Of a stretch of DNA of 64,000 nt, positions 18,107 through 27,736 are shown piece after piece (within the stretch, counting starts at the first letter, position 1; every line of letters starts with the position of its first letter). The notes below the pieces were generated by a model, which searched no databases, was not told where the DNA came from, and worked only from the letters and a program-made list of their open reading frames with translations. The stretch comes from Phytopseudomonas punonensis (GTDB lineage: Bacteria; Pseudomonadota; Gammaproteobacteria; Pseudomonadales; Pseudomonadaceae). The position numbers were made by a program, and so were the translations under genes. Where the stretch lies: the NCBI RefSeq assembly GCF_900142655.1, contig NZ_FRBQ01000008.1, forward strand, positions 62,001 to 126,000, read 5' to 3'.

Positions 18107-21100
18107 AGAGGCGTTTCCAGAGCAGCATCGGTACGCACGCCGCGCCAGCGGTTGACGCGGTGACGCAGGCGGTCGAGATAGAGGTAGACCACAGGCGTGG
18201 TATAAAGCGTGAGGATCTGGCTGAGAATCAGGCCACCGACGATGGTGATACCCAGCGGCTGGCGCATTTCAGAGCCTTCAGCGCTACCAAGCATCAACGG
18301 CAAGGCGCCAAGCAGCGCCGCCAGGGTAGTCATCATGATCGGCCGGAAGCGCAGCAGGCAGGCACGGCGAATCGACTCGGCCGGGCTCAGGTGTTCATGG
18401 CGCTCAAGCTGCAGCGCCAAGTCGATCATCAGAATGGCGTTCTTCTTCACCACGCCGATCAGCAGGAACAGCCCCAACAGCGAGATCAGGCTGAACTCGG
18501 TATTGAGCAACTGCAGCGCCAACAGCGCACCGACGCCTGCCGAGGGCAGCGTGGAGAGAATGGTCAGCGGGTGCACGTAACTCTCGTAGAGCACGCCGAG
18601 CACGATGTACACCACCACCAGCGACATCAGAATCATCCACGGTTGGTTCTTCTGCGTCTGCTGGAACGCGCCGCCCGTGCCACCCAGCATGCCCTGCACT
18701 TCGGTTGGCAGCGCGATCAGCGCCACGGCGCGATTGATGGCGCGGGTCGCCTGGTCGAGGCTGACGCCTTCAGCCAGGGAAAAGCCGATGTTCTCCACCG
18801 CGAACTGGCCCTGGTGACTGATGCGGTCATCCTCCAGGCTGTTTTCCCAGTGGGCGATGGCCGATAACGGAACCCGCGCACCGTCCGCGGTGATCAGCTG
18901 TATCTGCGCCAGAGACTCGGGGCTCTGGGCATAGCGCGGGTTGATCTCCATCACCACGCTGTACTGGTTGAGGGCGTCGTAGATGGTGGATATCTGCCGC
19001 TGGCTGAAGGCGTTGTTGAGCACGCCGGTGACAAGACTCATATCCACGCCCAGGCGCTTGGCCTCGTCGCGGTCGACCACCAGGCGAATCTGCGGCGCGC
19101 CGCCGTCTTCGGTGGCGTCGATATCGGTCAGCTCGGGTAGCGCACGTAACGCTTCGCGCACCTTGGGCAGCCACTCGCGCAGTGCATCCAGATCGCCGGA
19201 CATCAGCATGTACTCGTTTTCTGAGCTGCGCCCCTGGCGCCCACCAAATTGCAGATCCTGATCTGGCATCAGGAACATCCGCCCGCCGGGAATCTTCGGC
19301 ACCTCCTTGCGCAGGCGGTCGATCACCTGTTGGGCCGATATGTCGCGCTCGGCGATCGGCTTGAGGCGCACGATGACGATTGCGTTGTTGATGCCGCTGC
19401 TACCGCCGATAAAGCCCGCCACGCTCTCCACCGCTGGGTCGGCGAGGATGGCACGCCGGTAAGCCTCCATCTTCGGCTGCATGACCTGGAACGACAGGCC
19501 GTTGTCACCGCGAATAAAGCCCATCAGCTGGCCGGTGTCCTGCTGCGGCATGAAGGTCTTCGGGACGCTGACGAACAGGAACAGGTTCAAGGCGATGGTG
19601 GCGAACAGGCTGATCAGCATCAGCAGCGAGTGGCGCAGCGCCCAGTCGAGGCTGCGCGCGTAGCCGCGCACGATACGCGCGCCGATACGCTCCAGCAGCC
19701 CCGGCTCGCGAGCTTCCCGCTCTGGCTCCGGCTTGAGCCAACGAGCGCAGAGCATCGGCGTGAGCGTCAGCGACACCAAGAGGGAAATGACGATAGACAC
19801 AGCCAGCGTGATGGAGAACTCACGGAACAAGCGCTCCACCAACCCGCCCATAAACAGGATCGACAAGAACACCGCAACCAGCGAGACGTTCATCGACAAC
19901 AGCGTGAAGCCCACTTCACGGGCGCCCTTGAACGCGGCAGCCATGGGCGTTTCGCCGACTTCAATATGTCGATTGATGTTCTCCAGCACGACGATGGCGT
20001 CGTCCACCACCAGGCCGGTAGCGATGATTAGCGCCATCAGCGACAGGTTGTTCAGCGAGAAGCCCAACAGGTACATGGCCGCGAACGAGCCGACCAGTGA
20101 CACCGGCACCGCCAGTGCGGGAATCAGCGCTGCGCGCCAGCGGCGCAGGAAGGCGAACACCACCAGAATCACGAGAACCACGGCGATCAGCAGGGTGTGT
20201 TCGGCCTCCTTGAGCGTGGCGCGGATCACCGGCGAGCGGTCCATGGCCACTTCCAGATCGGCGCTGGCCGGAATCACGCTGCGCAGCTCCGGCAGCAAGG
20301 CGCGGATACCGGCGACGGTCTCGATGATGTTCGCCCCGCTCTGACGGTTCACCACCACCAGCACGGCCTGTTTATCGTTGTAGAAGCCGCTGTTGTAACG
20401 GTCCTGCACGCCATCGGTGACCTGGGCAACATCGCCTAGGCGGATTGCGGCGCCATCCTTGTAACGGATGATCATCGGCACGTAGTCGGCGGCGCGCTCG
20501 AGCTGGTCGCTGGCCTGCACCTGCCAGTGCCGCTGTGCATCCTCTATGGCGCCCTTGGGGCGCTTGGCGTTGGCGGCGGCGATGGTCGAGCGCACATCGT
20601 CCAGCGCCACCCCGTACTGATCGAGCAAACGCGGCTCCAGCGCCACGCGCACGGCCGGTAGCGAACTGCCGCCAATCTGCACTTCACCGACGCCGGTGAC
20701 CTGGGAAAGTTTCTGGCCGACGATGGTCGAGGCCACGTCGTAGAGCTGGCCCTTGTCGAGCACCGTCGAGGTCAGCGACAGCACCATGATCGGCGCCTGG
20801 GACGGGTTGATCTTGCGGTACGTCGGCATGCTACGCATACCGCTGGGCAACAGCTCGCGCGAGGCGTTGATGGCGGCCTGCACCTCGCGGGCCGCAGCGT
20901 TGATGTCACGGTCCAGATCGAACTCGATCATGATCCGCGTATTGCCCTGGCTGCTGTTGCTATTCATCTGGCTAACGCCAGCGATGGCGCCCAGCGAACG
21001 CTCCAGCGGCGTGGCCACCGTGGCGGCCATTACCTGAGGGCTGGCACCGGGCAGGCTGGCCTGCACGGTGATCACCGGGAAGTCCATGTTCGGCAGTGGC

Positions 21101-21204
21101 GCCACCGGCAACAGGCCGAAGCTGACGCCACCGAGCAGCATGATCGCCAGGCTCAGCAGCATGGTGGCCACCGGGCGGCGGATAAAGGGTGCCGAGAGGT
21201 TCAT
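18103..21204 (-). CDS. muxC: RND efflux transporter, second inner-membrane subunit (MuxC type)
   Basis: Proton-driven RND transporter (1033 aa) with twelve predicted membrane helices and two large periplasmic loops. The protein starts MNLSAPFIRRPVATMLLSLA and shows ATGLVVDDAIVVLENI, in which the acidic pair of helix 4 takes part in proton transfer. Like MdtBC of E. coli, MuxB and MuxC form a heteromultimer; family members export drugs such as novobiocin, macrolides and aztreonam. Overlaps muxB and opmB by 4 nt each. Confidence 0.92.
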   Translation of the reverse strand: MNLSAPFIRRPVATMLLSLAIMLLGGVSFGLLPVAPLPNMDFPVITVQASLPGASPQVMAATVATPLERSLGAIAGVSQMNSNSSQGNTRIMIEFDLDRDINAAAREVQAAINASRELLPSGMRSMPTYRKINPSQAPIMVLSLTSTVLDKGQLYDVASTIVGQKLSQVTGVGEVQIGGSSLPAVRVALEPRLLDQYGVALDDVRSTIAAANAKRPKGAIEDAQRHWQVQASDQLERAADYVPMIIRYKDGAAIRLGDVAQVTDGVQDRYNSGFYNDKQAVLVVVNRQSGANIIETVAGIRALLPELRSVIPASADLEVAMDRSPVIRATLKEAEHTLLIAVVLVILVVFAFLRRWRAALIPALAVPVSLVGSFAAMYLLGFSLNNLSLMALIIATGLVVDDAIVVLENINRHIEVGETPMAAAFKGAREVGFTLLSMNVSLVAVFLSILFMGGLVERLFREFSITLAVSIVISLLVSLTLTPMLCARWLKPEPEREAREPGLLERIGARIVRGYARSLDWALRHSLLMLISLFATIALNLFLFVSVPKTFMPQQDTGQLMGFIRGDNGLSFQVMQPKMEAYRRAILADPAVESVAGFIGGSSGINNAIVIVRLKPIAERDISAQQVIDRLRKEVPKIPGGRMFLMPDQDLQFGGRQGRSSENEYMLMSGDLDALREWLPKVREALRALPELTDIDATEDGGAPQIRLVVDRDEAKRLGVDMSLVTGVLNNAFSQRQISTIYDALNQYSVVMEINPRYAQSPESLAQIQLITADGARVPLSAIAHWENSLEDDRISHQGQFAVENIGFSLAEGVSLDQATRAINRAVALIALPTEVQGMLGGTGGAFQQTQKNQPWMILMSLVVVYIVLGVLYESYVHPLTILSTLPSAGVGALLALQLLNTEFSLISLLGLFLLIGVVKKNAILMIDLALQLERHEHLSPAESIRRACLLRFRPIMMTTLAALLGALPLMLGSAEGSEMRQPLGITIVGGLILSQILTLYTTPVVYLYLDRLRHRVNRWRGVRTDAALETPL

Positions 21205-24200
21205 GCGCTCGGTACACCCGCCGCGCTGCGGCCGCTGACGCGCCGCGCGAGGCGGTCGAAGTACAGGTAGATCACCGGCGTGGTGAACAGCGTGAGGATC
21301 TGGCTGACCAGCAGGCCGCCAACCATCACCAGGCCCAACGGCTGACGCAGCTCGGCGCCGGAGCCCGAGGCGAGCATCAGCGGGATGGCGCCAAACAGCG
21401 CCGCCAATGTAGTCATCAGGATCGGCCTAAAGCGCAGCAACGCCGCCTGGTAGATCGCATCATGGGGCGTCATGCCCTGGTGGCGCTCCGCGTCGAGTGC
21501 GAAGTCGATCATCATGATGGCGTTCTTCTTGACGATGCCGATCAGCAGGATGATGCCGATGATCGCGATCAGCCCCAGATCGTTGCCGGTCAGCAGCAGC
21601 GCCAGCAAGGCGCCAACGCCCGCCGACGGCAACGTCGAGAGGATGGTGATCGGGTGGATGTAGCTCTCGTAGAGCACGCCGAGCACGATGTACATGGTCA
21701 CGATGGCAGCCAGGATCAGCAGCAGCGTCGACGACAGCGAAGCGCGGAACGCCTCGGCAGCGCCCTGGAAGTTGACCTGCACGCTGACCGGCATGGCGAT
21801 TTCCTGCTGCACGCGCTCGATAACCGCCACCGCCTCACCCAGCGACACACCGGCGCTGAGGTTGAACGACAACGTAGCCGCCGGAAACTGGCCGATATGG
21901 TTGATCAGCAGGCTCGCCGCGCGCTCGTCGACCTGCGCCAGCGACGACAGCGGCACCTGCTTGCCGTCGCCGGTGGCCACGTGAATCTGACGCAGTGCGT
22001 CCGGGCCGATGCTGCCGCCGTTGGCGCTTTCCAGCACCACACGGTATTGACTGGCCTGGGTGTAGATGGTGGAGATCTGCCGCTGGCCGAAGGCGTCGTA
22101 CAGCGCGTCGTCGATATTGGCGACGCTCACGCCCAGGCGCCCGGCCATATCGCGGTCGATGTTCAGGTACACCTGCAGGCCGCGGCTCTGCAGATCGCTG
22201 GTCACGTCGCTGAGCTCAGGCTGCTGGCGCAGCGCCTCGACCATTTTCGTCGACCAGGTTTCCAGCAGGGCTGGATCCGGCGATTCCAGGCTGAACTGGA
22301 ACTGGGTACGGCTGACCCGATCCTCGATGGACAGATCCTGCACCGGCTGCATGAACAGCTCGATGCCGGCGAGCTTGGCCAGCTCCGGGCGCAACCGCTC
22401 GATTACCTGGGCGGCGCTGACGTCACGCTCGGCGTGGGGCTTGAGGTTGATCAGCATGCGCCCACTGTTCAGCGTCGGGTTATCGCCATCGACACCGATA
22501 TAGGACGACAGGCTGGCCACCGCCGGGTCCTTGAGGATCACGTCGGCCAGGCGCTGCTGGCGCTCGCTCATGGCGCTGAAGGAAATCGGCTGCGGCGCCT
22601 CGGAAATGCCCTGGATAACGCCGGTGTCCTGCACCGGAAAGAAGCCCTTGGGCACAGCCAGGTAGAGCACCACGGTCAAGGCCATGGTGCCGATGGCTAC
22701 CAGCAGGGTCAGTGGCTGATGACGAAGCACCCAGCGCAGGCCAACCGAATAGCGCTCGATCATGCGGTCGATGACTGCGCCAGCACTACGGTAGAAACGC
22801 CCCTGCTCGGCTTCCGGCTCGCGCCTGAGCAGGCGCGCGCACATCATCGGCGTCAGGGTTAGGGAAATGACCAGGGAAATCAGGATCGCCACCGCCAGGG
22901 TGATGGCGAATTCGCGGAACAGTCGCCCCACAACATCGGCCATGAACAGCAGCGGAATCAACACGGCGATTAGCGACAGGGTCAGCGATACCAGGGTGAA
23001 GCCAATCTGCTTGGCGCCCTTGAGCGCGGCGTTGAGCGGCGTTTCCCCATCTTCCAGGTGGCGGGCGATGTTCTCCAGCATGACGATGGCGTCATCGACC
23101 ACGAAGCCGGTGGCGATGGTCAGCGCCATCAGCGTCAGGTTGTTGACCGTGAAACCGGCCAAATACATCACACCGAAGGTGCCAATCAGCGACAGCGGCA
23201 CCACAACTGACGGAATCAGCGTGGCCGAGACCTTGCGCAGGAACAGGAAGGTGACCAACACCACCAGAGCGATGGCCAGCATCAGCTCGTGCTGCACGTC
23301 GCGCACCGCGGTGCGGATCGTTTGCGTGCGGTCGGTGAGCACTGTCACTTCGACGCTGGCCGGCAGGCCCTGGGTCAGATTGGGCAGCAGGGTCTGAATG
23401 CGGTCGACCACATCGATGACGTTGGCGCCCGGCTGGCGCTGCACGTTGACCAGCACCGCGCTGTTCTGGTTGGCCCAAGCGGCCAGACGCTGATTCTCGG
23501 CGCCGTCGACGATATCCGCCACATCACGCAGGCGCAGCGCCGCGCCATTGGCGTAGGTGAGGATCAGGTCGCCGTATTCCTCGGCCGAGCGCAGCTGGTC
23601 GTTGGCGTCGAGCTGGGCCACCCGTGTCGGACCGTCGAAGTTGCCCTTGGGCTGGTTGACGTTGCTGGCGTTGATCAGGCTGCGCACGTTCGATAGGTTC
23701 AGGCCATAAGCCGCCAAGGCCTCCGGGTTGACTCGAATACGCACCGCCGGGCGTTGACCGCCGGCCAGTGATACAAGGCCGACGCCGGTGGTTTGCGCGA
23801 GCTTTTGCGCCAGGCGCGTGTCGACCAGGTCATTGACCTGGGGCAGCGGCAATTCCTTGGAGGTCACGGCCAGGGTCAGCACTGGCGTGTCGGCCGGATT
23901 GACCTTGTTGTACACCGGCGGTGCCGGCAGATCGTTTGGCAACAGGTTGGTCGCGCCATTGATGGCCGCCTGCACTTCCTGCTCGGCGACATCCAGTTGC
24001 ACTTCCAGGTTGAAACGCAGGGTGATGACCGAAGCGCCACCTGAGCTGGTCGACGACATCTGCTGCAGCCCGGCCATCTGCCCGAACTGGCGCTCCAGCG
24101 GCGCTGTCACCGCACTGGTCATCACGTCCGGGCTGGCGCCCGGATACAGAGTCATCACGCGGATGGTCGGGTAGTCCACCTCGGGCAGCGCCGACACCGG

Positions 24201-24296
24201 CAACAGCCGATAGGCGATCACGCCACTGATGAAAATCGCCAGCATGATCAGCGTGGTGGCGACCGGGCGCAGGATGAACAGGCGTGAGACGTTCAT
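21201..24296 (-). CDS. muxB: RND efflux transporter, first inner-membrane subunit (MuxB type)
   Basis: RND transporter (1031 aa) that pairs with the product of the next gene. It opens MNVSRLFILRPVATTLIMLA, and ATGFVVDDAIVMLENIARHL carries the helix-4 acidic residues. The last part has LIGIVKKNAIMMIDFALDAE, a family signature near helix 11. Duplication relationship to muxC is plain: both proteins align end to end with the same motifs at the same positions. Its ATG overlaps the muxA stop by 4 nt. Confidence 0.92.
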   Translation of the reverse strand: MNVSRLFILRPVATTLIMLAIFISGVIAYRLLPVSALPEVDYPTIRVMTLYPGASPDVMTSAVTAPLERQFGQMAGLQQMSSTSSGGASVITLRFNLEVQLDVAEQEVQAAINGATNLLPNDLPAPPVYNKVNPADTPVLTLAVTSKELPLPQVNDLVDTRLAQKLAQTTGVGLVSLAGGQRPAVRIRVNPEALAAYGLNLSNVRSLINASNVNQPKGNFDGPTRVAQLDANDQLRSAEEYGDLILTYANGAALRLRDVADIVDGAENQRLAAWANQNSAVLVNVQRQPGANVIDVVDRIQTLLPNLTQGLPASVEVTVLTDRTQTIRTAVRDVQHELMLAIALVVLVTFLFLRKVSATLIPSVVVPLSLIGTFGVMYLAGFTVNNLTLMALTIATGFVVDDAIVMLENIARHLEDGETPLNAALKGAKQIGFTLVSLTLSLIAVLIPLLFMADVVGRLFREFAITLAVAILISLVISLTLTPMMCARLLRREPEAEQGRFYRSAGAVIDRMIERYSVGLRWVLRHQPLTLLVAIGTMALTVVLYLAVPKGFFPVQDTGVIQGISEAPQPISFSAMSERQQRLADVILKDPAVASLSSYIGVDGDNPTLNSGRMLINLKPHAERDVSAAQVIERLRPELAKLAGIELFMQPVQDLSIEDRVSRTQFQFSLESPDPALLETWSTKMVEALRQQPELSDVTSDLQSRGLQVYLNIDRDMAGRLGVSVANIDDALYDAFGQRQISTIYTQASQYRVVLESANGGSIGPDALRQIHVATGDGKQVPLSSLAQVDERAASLLINHIGQFPAATLSFNLSAGVSLGEAVAVIERVQQEIAMPVSVQVNFQGAAEAFRASLSSTLLLILAAIVTMYIVLGVLYESYIHPITILSTLPSAGVGALLALLLTGNDLGLIAIIGIILLIGIVKKNAIMMIDFALDAERHQGMTPHDAIYQAALLRFRPILMTTLAALFGAIPLMLASGSGAELRQPLGLVMVGGLLVSQILTLFTTPVIYLYFDRLARRVSGRSAAGVPSA

Positions 24297-25507
24297 GAAG
24301 CGCTACGCACCCGCGGCGTGGCTTCGCCAGTGGCAGGCGGCTCGCTGGTGCCTTCGCCGATCACTTCGACCTTGTTGCCTTCGCGCAGGCGGTCGGTGCC
24401 CTCGACCACGACGCGCTCACCCGCGGCGACGCCCTCTTCGATCACCGTGAACTCGCCATCGCTGGGGCCGACCTTGATCGAGCGTACCCGCACCTTGCTC
24501 TCGCCATCGATCACGTAAGCGAAGGTGCCGCTGGCGCCGAACTGCACGGCGGCCACTGGCACCAGCAGCGCGTCATTGCGCACCGACACTTGCAGGCGGG
24601 CGTTGACGAATTGATTGGGGAACAGCAATTCATCGGCGTTCGCAAAGCGTGCCTTGAGTTTGACCGTGCCGGTAGCGGTATCGATCTGGTTGTCCAGGCT
24701 CTCCAGCTCGCCTTCGGCCAGCTGCAGCTTTTCGCCGCGATCCCAGGCCTGCACCACCAGCTTGCGGTTCTCACGCACCTGCTTGACTACGGCAGGCAAC
24801 TCGCCTTCCGGCAGGGTGAACACCACCGAGATCGGCAGCGTCTGGGTGATCACCACAATCGGGTCGGTATCGCTGGAGTTGACCAGGTTACCCAGGTCGA
24901 CCTGACGAATGCCCAGACGGCCATCGATGGGCGCACGCACCTTGGTGAAGTCCAGGTTCAGCTTGGCTTCGGCCACGGCGGCCTGATTGTTCTGCAGCGT
25001 GCCACGGTACTGGCCGACCAGCGCTTCCTGGGTGTCCAGGGTCTGGCGGGCGATGGAGTCTTCTTTGAACAGGCCGCGGTACAGCGCCAGGTCCTTCTCG
25101 GCGGCGCTCAGCTGGGCCTGGTTCTGGGCCAGCGTGCCCTGAGCCTGTTGCAGGGCGATTTCATAAGGACGCGGATCGATCTGTACCAGCACGTCGCCAG
25201 CTTTGACCGGCTGGCCGTCCTTGAACAGCACCTTCGTCAGTTGCCCGTTGACGCGGGCGCGCACGTTGGCGGTGTTGTAGGCAGTCACCGTACCCAAGGC
25301 TTTGAGCACGATGGGGAAGTCGCGGGATTCGACCTGGGCAATGCGCACCGGCACGTTATCGAACCCCCAACCCGGCATGTCCTTCGGCTCGCTCTTGGCC
25401 GGCCAGAACCACCAGATCAGCACGATGACCAGCGCCAGCAAGAGCAGGCCGATGAACCACTGGCGTTTGAAGAATGGGGTGCTGGACGTTGTGTTTACTT
25501 CGGACAT
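24293..25507 (-). CDS. muxA: RND efflux periplasmic adaptor (MuxA type)
   Basis: Membrane fusion protein (404 aa) that links the RND pump to the outer-membrane channel. After a short cytoplasmic start (MSEVNTTSSTPFFKRQW) comes one membrane anchor (about residues 20-36, ending IWWFWPAKSEP). Then follow the barrel-sandwich part (GTVTAYNTANVRARVNGQL...GDVLVQIDPRPYE), a coiled hairpin rich in Gln/Ala/Glu (about 115-190), and the beta-barrel segment (APIDGRLGIRQVDLGN). I chose ATG at 25507, with AGGA about 12 nt upstream; the frame is open for 19 more codons. First gene of the efflux operon. Confidence 0.92.
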   Translation of the reverse strand: MSEVNTTSSTPFFKRQWFIGLLLLALVIVLIWWFWPAKSEPKDMPGWGFDNVPVRIAQVESRDFPIVLKALGTVTAYNTANVRARVNGQLTKVLFKDGQPVKAGDVLVQIDPRPYEIALQQAQGTLAQNQAQLSAAEKDLALYRGLFKEDSIARQTLDTQEALVGQYRGTLQNNQAAVAEAKLNLDFTKVRAPIDGRLGIRQVDLGNLVNSSDTDPIVVITQTLPISVVFTLPEGELPAVVKQVRENRKLVVQAWDRGEKLQLAEGELESLDNQIDTATGTVKLKARFANADELLFPNQFVNARLQVSVRNDALLVPVAAVQFGASGTFAYVIDGESKVRVRSIKVGPSDGEFTVIEEGVAAGERVVVEGTDRLREGNKVEVIGEGTSEPPATGEATPRVRSAS

Positions 25508-25564
25508 GAGCCAATCGCTTCCTGTGAGGAGCGTGAACGATAAGCACTCCTCAGCACGAAGCAA

Positions 25565-25640
25565 AGCCTCTTTACCGGCTATTTACCTCCACACATGAAT
25601 TTAAGCGGTAAATGCACCGGGCAACGGCCGGTAAAGGCTC
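25565..25640. promoter_or_regulatory. Nested inverted repeat in front of muxA
   Basis: Outer arms CTTTACCGGC (25570-25579) and GCCGGTAAAG (25627-25636) are perfect, with flanks that continue to pair through one bulge. Inner arms ATTTACC (25581-25587) and GGTAAAT (25607-25613) are perfect too. The result is four GGTAAA-type half sites arranged symmetrically, starting 58 bp upstream of the muxA ATG. No T tract suggests a terminator; a repressor operator or a structured leader is more likely. Confidence 0.5.
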
Positions 25641-25704
25641 TGTTTCGGACTCGTCAGGCGCAACGGATGTATTGCCTGGTGTTGCCCAAAAGCAGCCTGC
25701 GCCT

Positions 25705-25922
25705 AGAGCCTGCTCATGATCTTCCGGCTCGATTTCAGCGCTTTGCCTGCAAAGTGCAGAGAATGGCCGCTCGCGATCTCGTAGGAGGGGCTTTAGCCGC
25801 GAGCTCTATTGTTTGCCTTGATAAAAAGCTCGGGGCTAAAGCCCCTCCTACATGATTACCGACCGCTTTCGCCTTGTAGCAGCAACTTTGCATGTCGCCT
25901 AAAAAGATCGTGAACAGGCTCT
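25705..25922. repeat. MITE-like element with REP pair, copy B
   Basis: About 218 bp bounded by AGAGCCTGCTCATGATCTT (25705-25723) and AAGATCGTGAACAGGCTCT (25904-25922), 17 of 19 positions complementary. The inside holds GTAGGAGGGGCTTTAGCCGC (from 25781) and GGGGCTAAAGCCCCTCCTAC (from 25833), an inverted REP pair. The right end coincides with the last base of the lactonase stop codon. Ends and layout match copy A; the spacer sequences are only partly alike. Confidence 0.78.
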
Positions 25923-26809
25923 TAAAGCACCACTTGATATTCGGCCTGACCCTGAGCAGGCACGTCAGTAGCGAACAACTTGCCGGCATGGGGTTCAGCA
26001 TCGAGCCCGTCGTCCTCCAGGCCGTCGCGTGCCGAAGTGGCGAATAGTATGCTCAGATCCGGGCCGCCAAACGCCGGGCAGGATATCTGCGAAGCCGGGA
26101 ACGCCACCGCCTGCAGGAACTGCCCTTCGCTGTCATAACAGGCGACCCGCGATGCGCCCCACTGCGCGTTCCACAGCCGGCCCTGGTTGTCGATTACCGC
26201 GCCGTCGGGATTCAGGCCAGCCACCCGGCCATCGATGAATCGCTGTGGCTCGCCGCTTGGCCAGCCATGCAACTCGTCCAGCGGTTGGCGCCAAATCTGC
26301 TGACGGGCGGTGTCGGCGAAATAGGCGAAGCGCCGATCCGGCGAGAAGCAAATGGCATTGGTGATGCTGAGATCGCCGAACAGCCGACGCAGCTCGCCAC
26401 GGTAGTAGCGATAGATAGCGCCGGCCTGCGGCTGGGCCAGGAGCCCCATGGTGCCAATCCAGAAACCGCCCCACGGGTCCGCGCGGCCATCATTGGAACG
26501 GGTAAGCGGGTTGTTCGCCTCCAGCGCGCAAACCTGCTCACGCGAACCATTGCGCAAATCGAAAACTGACAAGGCGGTTTCGCTGGCCATTAGCAGGCGA
26601 TCGCTGTCAATCCAGCCGGCGGCCGAGGCACGCTCGCCGAGCGCCCATTCCAGCGGCTGGCCATCCTGCTGGCTGAGCAGCCGCTTGCCGAGGATATCGA
26701 ACCAAAACAGCTGCTCGCGCTGCGGGTGCCAGAACACGCCCTCGCCCAGGGTGCAGGCGCGCGAGTCGGCGATACGCGCGGCGGTGCTGCCGTGGGAGTT
26801 CGCAGTCAT
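25922..26809 (-). CDS. SMP-30/gluconolactonase-type sugar lactonase
   Basis: Six-bladed propeller lactonase (295 aa) that would open the aldonolactone made by the sugar dehydrogenase of this operon. Metal-binding and catalytic residues of the family are visible: Glu in CTLGEGVFWHPQ (about 19), Asn in RSNDGRADPWGGFWIGTM (about 103) and Asp in LNPDGAVIDNQGRLWNAQ (about 200). The start ATG at 26809 lies 2 nt after the dgoK stop. It is the last gene of the operon, and its stop codon touches the right end of MITE-like copy B. Arabino-, galactono- or gluconolactone are possible substrates. Confidence 0.88.
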   Translation of the reverse strand: MTANSHGSTAARIADSRACTLGEGVFWHPQREQLFWFDILGKRLLSQQDGQPLEWALGERASAAGWIDSDRLLMASETALSVFDLRNGSREQVCALEANNPLTRSNDGRADPWGGFWIGTMGLLAQPQAGAIYRYYRGELRRLFGDLSITNAICFSPDRRFAYFADTARQQIWRQPLDELHGWPSGEPQRFIDGRVAGLNPDGAVIDNQGRLWNAQWGASRVACYDSEGQFLQAVAFPASQISCPAFGGPDLSILFATSARDGLEDDGLDAEPHAGKLFATDVPAQGQAEYQVVL

Positions 26810-26811
26810 GT

Positions 26812-27717
26812 CTAGAAGCCTCCTCGAATGTGCTGATGGGCGGCCGCTAGGCCTGCCAGGGTGACCTGCTCGGCGCCCAGGGTTTGCGCCGAGATGTTCA
26901 GGGTCGCCAGTGCGTGACGATAGCGTTCGGCCGCTTGGCCATCGCCGATGACACAGACCGACAGGCCCTGCCAGCGTTCCGGTAATCCCGCCAGCTCCTG
27001 GCCGATCAACAACCCGGACAGGCGCGCCCACGCCGCAGCGGGCGCCAGGCCTTCGAGCAGACTTTCGGCGCGTAGGCCAAACAAGGCACCGAGCAGCGGG
27101 CGTTCGCTAGCGGCACGTAAGCCCACCTCGAATGCCGGCAAATCGAATGGCTGATCACCGCGCATGCCGTGACGCAGCACCGACTGCCCGCTGAGCAGCG
27201 CGAACAGCTCACCGGTCATAAAGGTCTGAAAGCCAATTACCTGACCATCGCGCACTTCGGCCCATTTGCTGTGGGTGCCCGGCAGGCAGACCAGACCGTG
27301 ATAATCCGGCCATTCAGACAGAAGGCCGGATATCTGGGTTTCCTCGCCGCGCAGCACATCCGCCGGCGTGCGCTGGCAAAGCCCGGGAATGATCGACACG
27401 CGCATGCGTGCATCGCTCACCTCCGGGCGGATCATCCGCGCCATGGCCTGGGGCGCACAGGGCACCTCGGCATAGGGGGCTTCACGCCAGCCCTGACGTG
27501 CACCGACCATGCCGCAGGCGACCACCTCAGTAACGCGCTCGGCATCCAGCCAGCCGTCGATCAGTTCGAGCAACGCGCCTTCGAACTGATCCACCGCCAG
27601 ACTGCCCATGCCACGCGCCGAAGCGGCGTGCTGCAGCACCTCACCGCCGGCTGACAGCGCCCAGACACGCAATTGCGTGGTGCCCCAGTCGACGGCGATC
27701 CAGCTGACCTCGCTCAT
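26812..27717 (-). CDS. dgoK: 2-Dehydro-3-deoxygalactonokinase
   Basis: DgoK family kinase (301 aa) that phosphorylates 2-keto-3-deoxygalactonate at C6, a step of the De Ley-Doudoroff galactose pathway. The phosphate-binding loop is IAVDWGTTQLRVWAL at the N-terminus, and the middle shows the LPGTHSKWAEVRDGQVIGFQ segment typical of DgoK. The start MSEVSWIAV at 27717 fits the family; the frame is open upstream. In many bacteria dgoK is followed by or fused to the aldolase gene dgoA; here the lactonase gene takes that place. Confidence 0.9.
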   Translation of the reverse strand: MSEVSWIAVDWGTTQLRVWALSAGGEVLQHAASARGMGSLAVDQFEGALLELIDGWLDAERVTEVVACGMVGARQGWREAPYAEVPCAPQAMARMIRPEVSDARMRVSIIPGLCQRTPADVLRGEETQISGLLSEWPDYHGLVCLPGTHSKWAEVRDGQVIGFQTFMTGELFALLSGQSVLRHGMRGDQPFDLPAFEVGLRAASERPLLGALFGLRAESLLEGLAPAAAWARLSGLLIGQELAGLPERWQGLSVCVIGDGQAAERYRHALATLNISAQTLGAEQVTLAGLAAAHQHIRGGF

Positions 27718-27736
27718 GTGCGCCGCCCTCTCCTGC

